This document shows, one piece after another, positions 1 through 10,900 of a stretch of DNA of 64,000 bases. A program made the translations under genes and the position numbers. How positions within the stretch are numbered: the stretch's first letter is position 1; each line of letters starts with the position of its first letter. Under the pieces are notes generated by a model. That model worked only from the letters and a program-made list of their open reading frames with translations, was not told the origin of the DNA and searched no databases. The DNA comes from Parastagonospora avenae f. sp. tritici 18332-5 (taxonomy: Eukaryota; Ascomycota; Dothideomycetes; Pleosporales; Phaeosphaeriaceae): assembly GCA_022559985.1 (NCBI GenBank), contig JAFJTR010000113.1:1-64000 (forward strand), in the 5' to 3' direction.

Positions 1-85
1 GTGGAGTTGCGATGCGTTGAAGTTGAGATGATTGAGATATTTTGATTGTGGGGTGGCTCGCTACCTGAACTGGCTCGTTACGCGC

Positions 86-120
86 ACGGGCACTCTAACG
101 CTAAGGGACACCGTGCACAC
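86..120 (+). repeat. left terminal inverted repeat of the transposon
   Basis: The core at 96-120 (TAACGCTAAGGGACACC followed by GTGCACAC) matches the reverse complement of 2186-2211 with a few mismatches. Similarity may continue outward to about 86. Confidence 0.7.
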
Positions 121-178
121 ACGAACACCAAATCCACCAAACTACCCACTACTTTCAACCCACAATATCTAATTCGAT

Positions 179-2056
179 ATGAACGCTATCGACAAGGCGA
201 TTGAAGATTTAGAATCGCGCGATGAAGTAGACTCATCCATGTATAGCGAAGTTGCTGCCAAATATGGTTGCAGCCGCAGCGCAGTGTCCCGAAGATGGAG
301 AGGCGTCTCAAGCCCAAGAGCCGACTGTGTCGCAGAGTCCCTTGCGATACCACCACAACAAGAGCTCGCACTCATTAAGTACGTAGCTAAGCTCCATAGT
401 GAAGGACTTGCACCCACAAGAGAGATAGTACAAAACTTTGCGTCAGAATTGGCCGGGAGAGAGCTCTCAGATCGATGGGTAGGACGCTTCATGGAGCGTC
501 ACTATGATGAATTACTCACGCAATGGGGACCCAGTATCGATCGCGTACGTCACCAGGCCGATTCTATCGACAAGTACGACTCATACTTTAATCTGTTGTA
601 TCTCAAGATAGCAGAATATGAGATAGAGCAGCGTCTATCATACAATATAGATAAGAAGGGCTTCGCAATTAGAGTTGAAGCTAAGTCTACTAGAGTGTTT
701 AGTAAGGCTCTATTTAAAAGAGGTGGACCTAATGCACCAATTCAAGACGTTAATAGGGAGTGGATTACAGTTGCTCCTACTATTTGCGGAGATAGGACGA
801 CGCTGCCAACAGGCATTATTTTCCAAGCCCAGAATAGAGCTATTTAGTCAAACTAGGTGATGGATATCCCGGCTAATGAAGAGGACGTCTTCGTCAGCTC
901 ATCTCCGAACGGCTGGATCAATTTACAGCTTAGTTTGGCGTAGTTGAAGCTCTTCAACAAGCAGACAAAAGCAAAAGCTCGAAGCTTATAGCGATTACTC
1001 ATCATAGATGGCCACAGCAGCCATATCTCTATGCAATTTTTGGACTACGCAGTTCAAAATCGTATAGCCATTATAAAGTTTCCATCTCATGCAACTCACA
1101 GCCTTCAGCCACTTAATGTAGGGATTTTCAGCCCACTTTCAACTGCCTATTCGTCTAAACTTCGTCAGCAACAACAACGCTCTCCGGGGCTTTTACCAGT
1201 TAAAAAGCCGGATTTCTATAGCTTATTCAAGCGAGCTTAGGCCTCTGCAGCGTCTAAATCTAACGTCTTAGCTGCTTTTAAAGCCACTGGTATATGGCCA
1301 CAAGATCAGATGGTTGTACTTGAAAAGTTCAAGGCAAGAACACCACCCAATCAGACCGAGCCAGTGGACGTCTCTTACCTCTCACCAGCAGACTAGAGGC
1401 GTACAGAGCAGTTATTGGAGCAGCTAGTCATTGATCAGACTGACAAGCAGTTCAAGAAGCTTGAGAGAGCAATTCACCGCGCTAGCACTGAAACTAAGCT
1501 TCTGCAGCACGAAAACATGGGGCTGGTTGCATTTCTTGATACTCATAATAAGCGTACAAACTATGGTCGACGCCTGCTTGTTGGAGGCAGCAAAAAGCAG
1601 CAGACTGATGCTGGGTGGTACTCACCAAGGCGGCTTGAGAAAGAGAGACGTGAGATAGCCATGAAACATGACGCAAAAGTAGCCCAAAAGGCGGCTGATC
1701 ACAGCAAACGAGAGCTTCAAAAGGCTAAGAAAGCACTTGATCAAAAGCACCGAGCAGAGAGGCAAGAGGCTGCTAAGAAGCAGCGTGAGGTGAAGGAGGC
1801 TCAGAAGGCTGAGAGAGCAGCTGAAAACCAACGCCAAAAAGAGGAGAGAGACCGCCAAAAAGCTCTCCAGACTACCCAAACAAGTAAGCGCAAAGCTTCA
1901 AAAGCAGTACCTAAGCCCAAAAAGAAGCAGAAACGTAGTGTGGGTGGTGCAGTGGGCGGTGCAGTGCATAGTATAGTCGAACGGGCTGCTACACCTCTAC
2001 CACCATGCCAAACCCGATTAGGCCGCAACGTCAACAAACCATCAAGATTCAGGTAG
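179..2056 (+). pseudogene. Pogo/Fot1 transposase pseudogene with six in-frame TAG stops
   Basis: From the ATG at 179 to the final stop at 2054-2056 the sequence stays in one frame for 626 codons without indels. It is broken only by TAG at 845, 854, 941, 989, 1238 and 1394. Domains in order: an N-terminal HTH/CENP-B-like DNA-binding part (codons ~1-120, with KYGCSRSAVSRRWRG); a DDE endonuclease with the first acidic block NIDKKGF (~codon 158), the second IDGHSSH (~codon 275) and the third QPLNVGIF (~codon 311); and a Lys/Glu/Gln-rich coiled tail. The third block normally reads PLDV, so the catalytic Asp is Asn here. Each TAG can be derived from TGG or CAG by one transition. The protein cannot be active as read. 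Confidence 0.88.
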
Positions 2057-2185
2057 TACAAATTGTTCGCAAGGCTCTATTTACTGTTACTCTGAAATAT
2101 TATCTGTATACATTGTTGTGGTGCGGCTCAATAGCCTCATTTGTGTGGGTAGGCAGATGTGGTGTTCTTGTGCGCATGGTGTCCG

Positions 2186-2222
2186 TGTGCGCGAGGTGTC
2201 CTTTGGCGTTACCTAGGCTCGT
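2186..2222 (-). repeat. right terminal inverted repeat of the transposon
   Basis: The reverse complement begins near ACGAGC and contains TAACGCCAAAGGACACC, mirroring the left end. GTGTCC-type motifs recur just inside (2158-2200), as expected for transposase binding sites. Confidence 0.7.
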
Positions 2223-2225
2223 TTG

Positions 2226-3180
2226 TGTTGTGCAGTGTAGGAAAAACATACATCTCAATAAGCACGTGTTCCACGAAAGGAAATTGAGATATCTGCCTAT
2301 GAAGGTATTGGCGAAGTCGGGTAGGAAGCAGGCGTAAGTCTGATGCTGATGACAAGATCTCGACCACGACACGTCTGCACACCCGCTGCTGCTAAATGAC
2401 GGGTAACCGAACCGTTCTGTCTGTTGGCCAGATTAAGATATGTTGTCAACTACAATGGAAAGCGACTAGGGTGCCTAGAGCCATATACAGGGCCTTCGGG
2501 TCGCAATCGTAACCCAGCGATACTGCTCTTTACCTCAGGCTATCAGATCATCAAGATTCTGTCTACTTTCGAGTGCAGTTGAGAACTTGGAGTAGATGTA
2601 TTTCTCCAAGGTGGAGATCTCGGGGACTAATGCTGTCCAAGACACTCAGAACTTGACTAGATCCACAGCAATTACCTTCGCTTGCCTACGGGCCATTTTA
2701 AGCCATCGATTATCGCCCTTGAAATGTTTAGAGTCGTTATGGCTAAGTATCTAGGGGCCTTAGTTTGCGGCTGAATGCTAGCGATGGTACCTGATCTTGT
2801 GGCGTTGAGGCGGCTCTTAGTCAGGGGCCGAATAAGCAAAAGTGGTGTTTATCTAACTACAACATGTCTAGTCAGCAGAGAAAGCGTTCGTCGATGAACG
2901 CTCCGTAGATGTGGCTTACGTCCAGCTCACAAAAAGCCTCGTTAGAGATCGCTTGGTCTAGATGCATTGTGGTCTTCTAGAGCTAGACCTGGGCTAGGCG
3001 AAGGAGAACCGTCACGCTACAATGTTGCGCAGTCAAGAAAGGGTAGATGGAATTGTATATATTGCTGGAGCCTGCTACTGAGTCTGTTGTATCGAGATTT
3101 GCTTCAGTCTTTGCGGCTTTTGATAGCCATTACGCTCTTTGCTCACCGCTTGCCGGTTTCCACTTTTCCCTTGACTCAGC
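2226..3180. other. gene-free flank between transposon and CBM18 gene
   Basis: No convincing coding frame, RNA gene or repeat was seen. The 3' part should hold the promoter and leader of the secreted CBM18 protein. No TATA box was recognised. Confidence 0.5.
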
Positions 3181-5108
3181 ATGTTTAAGACGTTCGTTTG
3201 GGCCCTTCTGGCCTTTCCCATCATCGAGGCTCGTATATCTCGAGATGCACGATGCGGTGGTTCATCTCGCGATACATGTCTAGGATCCAAATTTGGAGAC
3301 TGTTGCAGGTCAGTCACGTCGAAAAGCAACACTTGATCAACAGCTTACAGCCCGTTTAGTCAATACGGATGGTGTGGTAGCTCAAAGGACTACTGTGAGC
3401 GAGGTTGTCAGTCTGTGTTCGGCGCCTGCAAGGGTGTCGTCTTGTCGTCTGCAGTCAGGGTGTCGGTCACGTCTTCAGTTCGCCTGTCATCGTCTACGCC
3501 TGCGCCTTCCTCAACGTCTACTCCTTCCCCTCTGGTACTGAAGAAGTCCACGAATACTCGCTGTGGATTTTCTAACAAAGCATCCCCCGGAGGAATGACA
3601 TGTTCCGGCTCGCAGTGGGGTAACTGCTGCAGGTAAGTCTTGTGTTACGTTTGGCTTTTCTGTCACTGACATTATTATGTAGTCAGTACGGCTACTGTGG
3701 AAGCAAAGATGTATATTGCGGAACTGGATGCCAGGCCGGTTTCGGGACCTGCGATGCTAGATCTGCTGCATCGAGCCAAAGTTCTTCGCTGGCTGTCTCG
3801 TCTTCTCTAGTCACGTCTGAGATAAGCTCAAGTACTGGGTCTTCGACGTTTATCTCCACATCCATTGCCTCATCAGCCAGCTCCGACATTTCATCCTCTG
3901 CAAGCTTCACGGTCGTGCCTTCGTCATCTTCGAGCTTGGCACCTACATCGTCTCCAACACCATCTCCGAGTGAAAGTCTTACGGCTCCGTCGTCGTCAAG
4001 TCCAGCTGTCCAGTCTTCTACTGAAGTACCAACACCTGCATCTTCTTCAGCATGCTCCCCTCCGCAGTCCACAGCACCATCTATTCCGTCTGGCCAGTGC
4101 GATGTCGCCGGACGCCCAGAAAACGTTGGTCCTGCAACGGCATACTCCAATGCAAGAGTTGACCTCCTTGCCTGCGAAGAACTGTGTCGGACTTCGAGTC
4201 AATGCCATTTTCTGTTGTACTACCCTAATGCAATCTGCTATCTGTACAGTTTCCCAGCATCGCAGGGTGGACAAATTGTGGCTCAGAGCAGCAAAATTGT
4301 CTTGTCGGAGAGGACTTGCTTTCCACCACTGGCAGGAGCTCCTGTAGCTCCCATGTGTCCCAGCTCGACGCCTTCACCATCACCTAGCAGCAGCCTCACG
4401 AGCTCATCCTCTGAAATCCTCAGCACACCAACTCCTTCGTCATCATCTCCAGTCCTCGCCACACCAAATTCATCGCCCGTTCCAGCATTTTGTGCAGTCC
4501 GAGGCCTGTCATTCGACGACCTAGGCACCATCGGCAGCCCGGTTCAAAAAGCAGATATTGCAGCATGTTCTGCACTCTGTCGACAAAATCCAGAGTGCAA
4601 AGGAACAATATACATTAACTCCAACTGCTATCTTACCCGGAACAGCCCAAGGGACAAGGTCATGTCAATAGACTCACACAACCTCTACTCCGAGCGAGAC
4701 TGCGATCTCCCCGCGTCAACTCCTTCCTCCGCGTCTTCCGTCATCGCTACACCGACTCCTACCCCGAGCCCGTCATTCTGCGCAGTACAAGGCTTTGAGA
4801 CCAAAGACCTTCTACTCAAATTCGAAGGCCCGATCCGAACCGCAAACCTCGTAGCCTGCTCTGAGCTCTGTCTCCAAAGATCAATATGCCAGGGTGTGGT
4901 ATACATCGGGGATGAAAAGAACTGCTACCTCACCAAGAACAGTCCCAAGGGCCAGATTACAAAGTCGGACTCAAACATCTTTTATTCGGAGCGCGAGTGT
5001 GGTCTGGCACAGGTTTCGAGTAGTTCGTTAATGCTGGCTGTTTCTTCTGCTTCAACCTCTGTATCTACGACCTCTTCAAGCTCGACACCCACAGCTACAC
5101 CGACACCA

Positions 5109-5139
<31 letters not shown>

Positions 5140-5402
5140 TCCCCGTCCCCGCCCCGCAATGTAACGTCCTCGGCGAACGAAAGCCAGAATTGCGCTACGT
5201 CCTCTCCACCGCCAGCACAGCTGCTATATGCCGCAAGACCTGCAAAAGCTTCAACGCCGGAGGCATGACGTGCGGCGTCTTCGGGTACCGTACTGGTATA
5301 TGCATCATAGCGATTGGGAACCCGGCGCCTGTGTTTGAGCGGGCGTTTACGCCAGGTGCAGGCGGGCTGTATGCGTTTTATGAGGTTGGGTGTGAGGTTT
5401 GA
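3181..5402 (+). CDS. secreted chitin-binding (2x CBM18/hevein) protein with PAN/apple-like repeats
   Basis: Three exons: 3181-3308, 3360-3632, 3683-5402 (introns of 51 and 50 nt, donors GTCAGT and GTAAGT), giving 706 aa. The start lies at a signal peptide (Met, then FVWALLAFPIIEA). Residues ~25-66 and ~108-161 are two hevein-type chitin-binding domains; both introns fall at the same place in them, between CC and SQYG. Long Ser/Thr/Pro linkers follow. Three Cys-rich repeats of about 75 aa (~272-350, 403-475, 499-575), each with AC.x.LC and a final ER.C, resemble PAN/apple modules. A fourth, more distant Cys-rich unit ends the protein. Known: CBM18 binds chitin, and secreted CBM18 proteins protect fungal walls or hide chitin from hosts. 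A role here is inferred. It sits next to a RIP-damaged transposon. Confidence 0.85.
5097..5138 (+). repeat. ACACCG hexanucleotide microsatellite (Thr-Pro run)
   Basis: About seven tandem copies of ACACCG/ACACCA encode an uninterrupted Thr-Pro dipeptide run in the linker before the last Cys-rich module. Confidence 0.85.
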
Positions 5403-5788
5403 GGGGGGTGAATGTGTGCATTTAGTAATGGTAATGGCAATGGCAACGTAATGTAACGTTGTGGGATAGAACTGTGATATATTGAGTTTGGTGAGGTTGG
5501 AGAATACTTGTGGTGAAGCTGAAACCACCAATTTAATCCTCCATCATTGAGATGCATAGTCACAGTCGCTTTAACAATGTTTCTTGCCAGACAGTGTAAT
5601 ATCCGTGTCTGATGTCTTTGAGGTTATAATTCACTCAAGCACTGCTCCCGAGGACGCTGCTTGGTGCTTTTAGGATGCGTGGCCTCTCGATCTTTTTGGT
5701 AGGCACACAGGCTCTGCATCACACTAAGTCGAGGCCGGATGGTTGTTGCGATTTCTGCCGCACGGTATGAGTGTACATATCATAAGCC
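5403..5788. other. 3' ends of two convergent genes
   Basis: 386 nt between the CBM18 gene and CWC24, which converge. It probably holds both 3' UTRs. A GGTAATGGCAATGGCAACG near-repeat lies at 5429-5448. No gene seen. Confidence 0.5.
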
Positions 5789-6715
5789 TCATTCGCCGCC
5801 TGCTGCTTCTTTCTCCGCCGCCTCCGCCTCAGCCTTCTTCTTGTCCTCCCACTTCTGCTTTTTGTCAAGCAACTTCTGCAGATTCTTCGCACCGTTGAAT
5901 ACGCCCTGAGTCTTCGCATTACATGCAGCACACGTAGGATCCTTCCGGTATCTCTTCAAAGCACAAGCCTCACAAAAGTAGTGACCGCACTTGGTGATGA
6001 TGGGCGTCTTGTATGGCTTCTTGCAGATGAGACATGCGAATGGTATCTTCTCCAACATGGCAAGATCGATACCGTCGTCGTCCTTGTCCTTTTCATCGCG
6101 ATTTGCGGATGCGATCACTGTGCCCTCGAGCTTCTTCCCTTTCGTTGACATTTCCCACTCCCGATCGAGCTTCCATCCTGCTGCGTAGTCCTCGCGAGCG
6201 TGTAAATACTTGCAATTGTCGCCGAAGCCACAGAAACCGGTTTGTTTGTAGTCCTTACACACGTCGGGTGTGTAGTCTGTGATTGTAATTGTCCGTACAT
6301 TGCTTGACGACTTCTGTGGGCCGACTTGCCGGGTCGGTGCGTCGGCGCCCTTTTCGATGAAGGTCTGGAGTTTTGTGCGCGTTGTTCCGAGCAGGCTCTT
6401 CGAGTTTAGACTGCCGTCTGCGTTCTCGTCGTACCAATTCGACTGTTTCGTGGCGTCGTTGCTGGCCTCTATTACAGCTGAGCGATCAGCCTCGTACTTG
6501 GTGGTGCCTTCGATTCCCGAGCCCGCCTTCTGATCTGCAGTGGATGCCTTGAGCGCATTGCCGTTGGTCTTTCTGCGCTTCACTACGCGGCCGTCTTCGC
6601 CCTCTGCGTCGGACCCTGACGAGAAGTCCGAATCTGATTCTGGAGGTGGCGGCGCAGCCTTGCGCGGTGCGGCTTTTGCGCCTCGCTTCTTGAATTTGAC
6701 GACTGGAGCTTCCAT
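5789..6715 (-). CDS. CWC24: pre-mRNA-splicing factor Cwc24 (RNF113A homologue)
   Basis: Single exon, 308 aa, starting at the ATG at 6715 (MEAPVVKFKK). It has a disordered Ser/Asp-rich N-terminus with basic KRRK; a CCCH zinc finger (C153, C162, C168, H172, spacing 8-5-3); and a C3HC4 RING (about C228-C265, with CGHYFC and CAAC). A Lys/Glu-rich tail follows. This order and length match Cwc24/RNF113A. Known role: a spliceosome-associated factor that acts around activation and shields the 5' splice site before step one; the human homologue is also a ubiquitin ligase. It is transcribed away from the ApsA-like gene. Confidence 0.93.
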   Translation of the reverse strand: MEAPVVKFKKRGAKAAPRKAAPPPPESDSDFSSGSDAEGEDGRVVKRRKTNGNALKASTADQKAGSGIEGTTKYEADRSAVIEASNDATKQSNWYDENADGSLNSKSLLGTTRTKLQTFIEKGADAPTRQVGPQKSSSNVRTITITDYTPDVCKDYKQTGFCGFGDNCKYLHAREDYAAGWKLDREWEMSTKGKKLEGTVIASANRDEKDKDDDGIDLAMLEKIPFACLICKKPYKTPIITKCGHYFCEACALKRYRKDPTCAACNAKTQGVFNGAKNLQKLLDKKQKWEDKKKAEAEAAEKEAAGGE

Positions 6716-7959
6716 GGTAGGTGTGAGTGAGAGAAAGAAGGTAATGTCGCGTGGTATCAAGTGCTGGTTGTGGTCGCTGTAGAAAGTTCGAGCCAAGCTG
6801 TGGCTGACCAATTACTAATGGCGAATCTGGGGAAGTGGCGCAGGTCGTTACTTCCGCATGCGACGCGACGGGTGCGACGATCAACGCACCGCTGGCGTCA
6901 TGTTCGAGATTGACCAGAGCCTTCGTAAAGAGTTGGGAAGCGTGTCTGAGCGCAGTTGGTGATACAAACTACCGAGGATTTCCCCGAGGATCTGTCAATG
7001 TGTATGGTTAAGGTTGTCGGAATATGTCTGAGCAACACGTGCCCCTTTCTCACTCATAAGTATACTTCAACCATTGTAACATGATGGAAAATATACTGCA
7101 GCTGCAATGACGCGTGGGAAACTGGTACTACAGCTTCTCTGGACCTGCAAATACCCGGATCACGATCTCGGAGTTCTGTTGCTACCGGCCGGACTACAGG
7201 TGGAGACGCATTCCAGTCGACGTGTGCCGTTGCGCTCGCAGATGCTGGGGGCCAATCGCGACAACAAACAGCCCTCCCCGGCCTAGACGCGGTGTATGAG
7301 GGGCATGCTTGCGTGCAGCATCGTCGACGTAACTATTCGCAGGGTGGGTAGTCATGGTAGAGTTCTCGGGCGCGATTCATTGGCCTCCACGACTTTGTTG
7401 ATGTTTGTGCTCCAACTGGGCGAACGAATCTCACGCACCCCGGCCAGTGCACGGTCACTCCTCCTCCGTTCATGCAAAACACTCCCGTTATCATCTCATC
7501 TCGTCCCGCTGCCTTCGTCGTCACCCGTCACTCGTCACCGTTTCGCCCGCCTGGCATTTCTTTCATTCGTTTCCTGCCCTTCTTCAGTGCTCCTTCTTCG
7601 GGGATGCGCTTGTGCTCGTCTATTTCTGTGTGACGCACCAGAAACGCGTTCAAGTGCGAGCTGCCGCTGCCGTGTTGCCTGAGACCAACCTGCGCGTCGC
7701 CCTCAGCCAAGCCCTTGCACTTCCTCTTCCGCTTTGTACACAGTTCAACCTCACCCTGACCGAGTGAAACACGCAATCGCTCGCGTCCTAATACTATTCC
7801 GGTGCCCGTTCGCAGCCATTGTTGGCTTCCCATAACATTGCTCCACCTGCCGCGGCCGGTTCCCCACTCCAGCATCGCCATCAGGACCGCCTGCCCACAT
7901 CACCAAGCGGCTCACCCAGAGGCAATGGAATCCTAGGCACCGCGCCTGTGGAACTACTA
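6716..7959. other. divergent promoter/leader region between CWC24 and the ApsA-like gene
   Basis: 1.24 kb. The right half (7430-7820) is pyrimidine-rich and probably the 5' leader of the ApsA-like gene. The frame of that gene is open back to 7792 but has no ATG before 7960, and TAA lies at 7789, so an additional upstream coding exon cannot be excluded. Confidence 0.5.
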
Positions 7960-10900
7960 ATGTCGACAGCAAATCCGCCGCCGGGCGCGCTCGCGGTGGG
8001 ACACCCCAATGGCTCCGACCCTTTCATCGCGGGCTCCCACGATGCCCAGCGACAACGCTACGCAGCATTCGACAACTCCCAGTTCAGCCTCTACCTAAAT
8101 GGCTCCCCAGCACAAGCGAAGCGGGCTTTGCAAGCCCATCTGTCCGAGACGACGCGACGCCTCCAGGAGACTTCACACCTAGGCAATGCGCTCGTGCAGC
8201 AGCGCAGGGAGCTGGAGGAAAAGCTACAGGAGGTCGAACAGCAACAGCAGGAGAGCGACATGGGGCCTGAGCTGCGCCAAAGACTGGCCGAGTTGGAGAA
8301 GGAGTTCAACGAGGTTGGCAGAGAGACTGCTCGCGCCTTCCTCCCCAAGTCCCGCGTACCGAGCGGAGAGGCGGATTCTGCCATCGGACAATCCGTCTAC
8401 TCCAGCGAAGCACAACACTCGCCCACCAAAGTCAGCGTACCGTCCCGGAAACAGCGAAACCAGCAGCCCAGCAGGATCAATGACATTGCACTGGCCACCG
8501 AGATCTCGACGTCGCTGCTCTCGCAGCTGAAGGAGCTGCAAGCCGTCTTGCTCGAAAGGGACGATGCTCTCAGGGCCGCCGATCTCGACAGGTCGCAGCT
8601 CGAGATCGAGGTTGAGGGCTTGTCGCAGCGCCTGCGTGTCGTCGACGAAAGCGAGTCACGCCTCAAGGATGTCAACTGGAGTCTAGAGACGCAAGTGCGC
8701 GAATCAGAAGTGCTCACCAAGTCAGCTGCTGACAGGGAGAATCGCCTAAACCATTCCCTTAATCTGCTAAAGACCGAAAAATCGACATTGGAACGGGAAT
8801 TCGAGGACCTGAAGCAACAGTTTACAAAGCTCAGCGATGACCACATCAACAAAACTAAGCAGACCGAGACCGAGCTGACAAGTCTGCGCCGTAATGTGGC
8901 CATGACTGAGACCGAGAAGAACGCCCTGCAGCGCAAGGTCGAAGAATTGTCCAACCAGAACCAGGAGCTGGCGAAGGCCGTCGCCTACCGCATGAAGGTC
9001 GACGAGCAAATCGCACTCGAGGATACTTCCCCAGACGACGGTGTGGAAGAGCGAGAGACTGCGACTCCTGAACACTCGCCGCCGCCATCGCCAAGCAAAG
9101 CTACACCACGCCACGGTATGCTCGAATCAGAGACCTTGAAGCACTCTCTCCAGCACGCACATCGAATGATCCAGCAGCTCAAGAACAATATCCATCGTGA
9201 GAAGACCGAAAAGATTGAGCTCAAGCGCATGCTACAGGATGCCCGCGACGAGCTCGAGACCAACCGCGGTGCACTCAATGGGCCAGGAAGCGCAGGCAAG
9301 CGACGATCCAAGACAGACAAGGATCTATTCAAGAAGCCCGCTCGTCCCGACCGCCTTGGTGCTCTTCGATCCGGTACTCACGAGATTGTTGAGGACGAGG
9401 AAGACTGGGAAGAGCAAGACGGCGTCCAAGCTACGCCCAGCCGGCGTCCCAGGTCAGAGCATGTTCCTGGTGCCTTCTCCGGTGGTTTCAGCTCCGCAGC
9501 CGAGACCAGTGCCAACGAAGGCTTCGAGACTGCCAACGAGACTTCAGATGCTGCATTCGAGACTGCAAATGAACGTGACGGCACAGCTACCGAGACTGAT
9601 GCGTTCTTGACTGGAGCCGAGACACTTGACGGTGGTAGCAGCGATGAGTTGACCGAAACTGAAGCTGGGCCCTCCACGGTGACAAACCGAGGCAGCCGTT
9701 CCACGCTCGTCACAAGAGAACACCACGACTCGTACGAGAGCACAGCTTCCACCTCTGGTGACGAGTACGACGACTTGGCATTCAAGACCCCGATTCAGAA
9801 GCAGCCTTCGCGTTTCCGACTCAGGTCTAAAGCAAGCGGATCTCGTGTCGGAACTCCTAAAGGAAGCCTGGATTTCCACGCCAGCAGCCCTGCAGTCGAG
9901 TCACCAGCTAGCTTCGCTAGTAACAGCCGTGAGACCACGCCAGCCCAAGGCAAGAGTCTGTTCGCAGAATTGAACGATTTGAGCGGGGATGAGGACGGCA
10001 GTAGCATCGGTGAAGGAACACCAAGCCGATCAAGCGTGGTGTACTCACGCGATTCGTCCCCAGAACATCTGAAGAGACAAGCTGAGGCGGTCAAGGCGGT
10101 TATGGTTGACTCTGGTATGATGACAGAGCCCGAGCCTCGCCAAGCTGTAAGCCTGTCTACGATACACTCACGAGCCACCGAACCGCAAGTGCCTCGACCA
10201 GCCAGTCTACACTTCTCCGCTCTCTCTGCTGAAGATACGATTCCTCAGGCTGCGCCACAGCCAGACCTCCGTGTTTCCTCTGTCAATGCGCAGGAGACTC
10301 TACCAAAGGCTTCATTGCAGCCTGCTCTTACCGTCTCGAGCGTCTCCGGACATAGCACTCAACCTGAGGCTCCTCGTGTTGCGCCACTAGGTTTCTCCTC
10401 TCTTTCTGCTCACGAGAGCGTGCCTGAAGCAGCTCCCGCGGCACGTCTGGGAGTGTCCTCCGTGTCCTCACAGAACACCTTACCAGAGGCGGCACCATCT
10501 ACGCCACTGAACATGTCGTCTATTTCGATGCATCACACCGAACCCCAGCACGCAGCGACCCCAGCTCTGGGCATGTCTTCACTCTCCATGCACCATACAG
10601 AGCCTCAACATCTGGCGGTGCCAGCTATGGGCATGTCCGGTCTTGTGTCCAACGAGACACAACCACTTGCATCTGCCCCACACAACGCAATGGCGCCATC
10701 CATGAGTGTTTCGCATATCGTGCACCAGAGCAGCGAGCCTAGAGAAGGCAACACAGGGAGAGCACTTGCTTCCGGAGCTTTGCTCGTTTCTGGCATACAT
10801 CCCCAGTCGACAGAGCCAAATGAGTTGGGCAGCTCAGCTATAGCGCACGACAATCTACAGCAAGAAGACCGCGGCATGCAGCCAAACGAGCAGGAAAGCC

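Larger units (their letters stand above)
80..2225 (+). mobile_element. Fot1/Pogo-type DNA transposon (Tc1/mariner superfamily), decayed
   Basis: One transposase-like reading frame is flanked by imperfect inverted repeats, and the total of about 2.1 kb is usual for Fot1-class elements. The frame contains a helix-turn-helix start and DDE-type blocks (NIDKKGF, IDGHSSH, QPLNVGIF) typical of fungal pogo-like transposases. The outer ends and the TA target duplication cannot be fixed by eye, so the limits are approximate. The element is inactivated: six in-frame TAG codons and an Asp-to-Asn change at the third catalytic position. Known biology: repeated DNA in Pezizomycotina is mutated by RIP, which turns CpA into TpA. 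Confidence 0.9.

Noticed and set aside
845..1396. A genetic code in which TAG is sense
   Set aside because: The large housekeeping genes here have no in-frame TAG and several genes (e.g. the dienoyl-CoA reductase and CFEM receptor) end with TAG, so the transposon stops are better read as RIP damage.
7819..7959. Extending the ApsA-like protein to the TTG at 7819
   Set aside because: A nuclear eukaryotic gene should start at ATG; TTG is not credible and TAA lies at 7789. The region may be leader or a missed exon.
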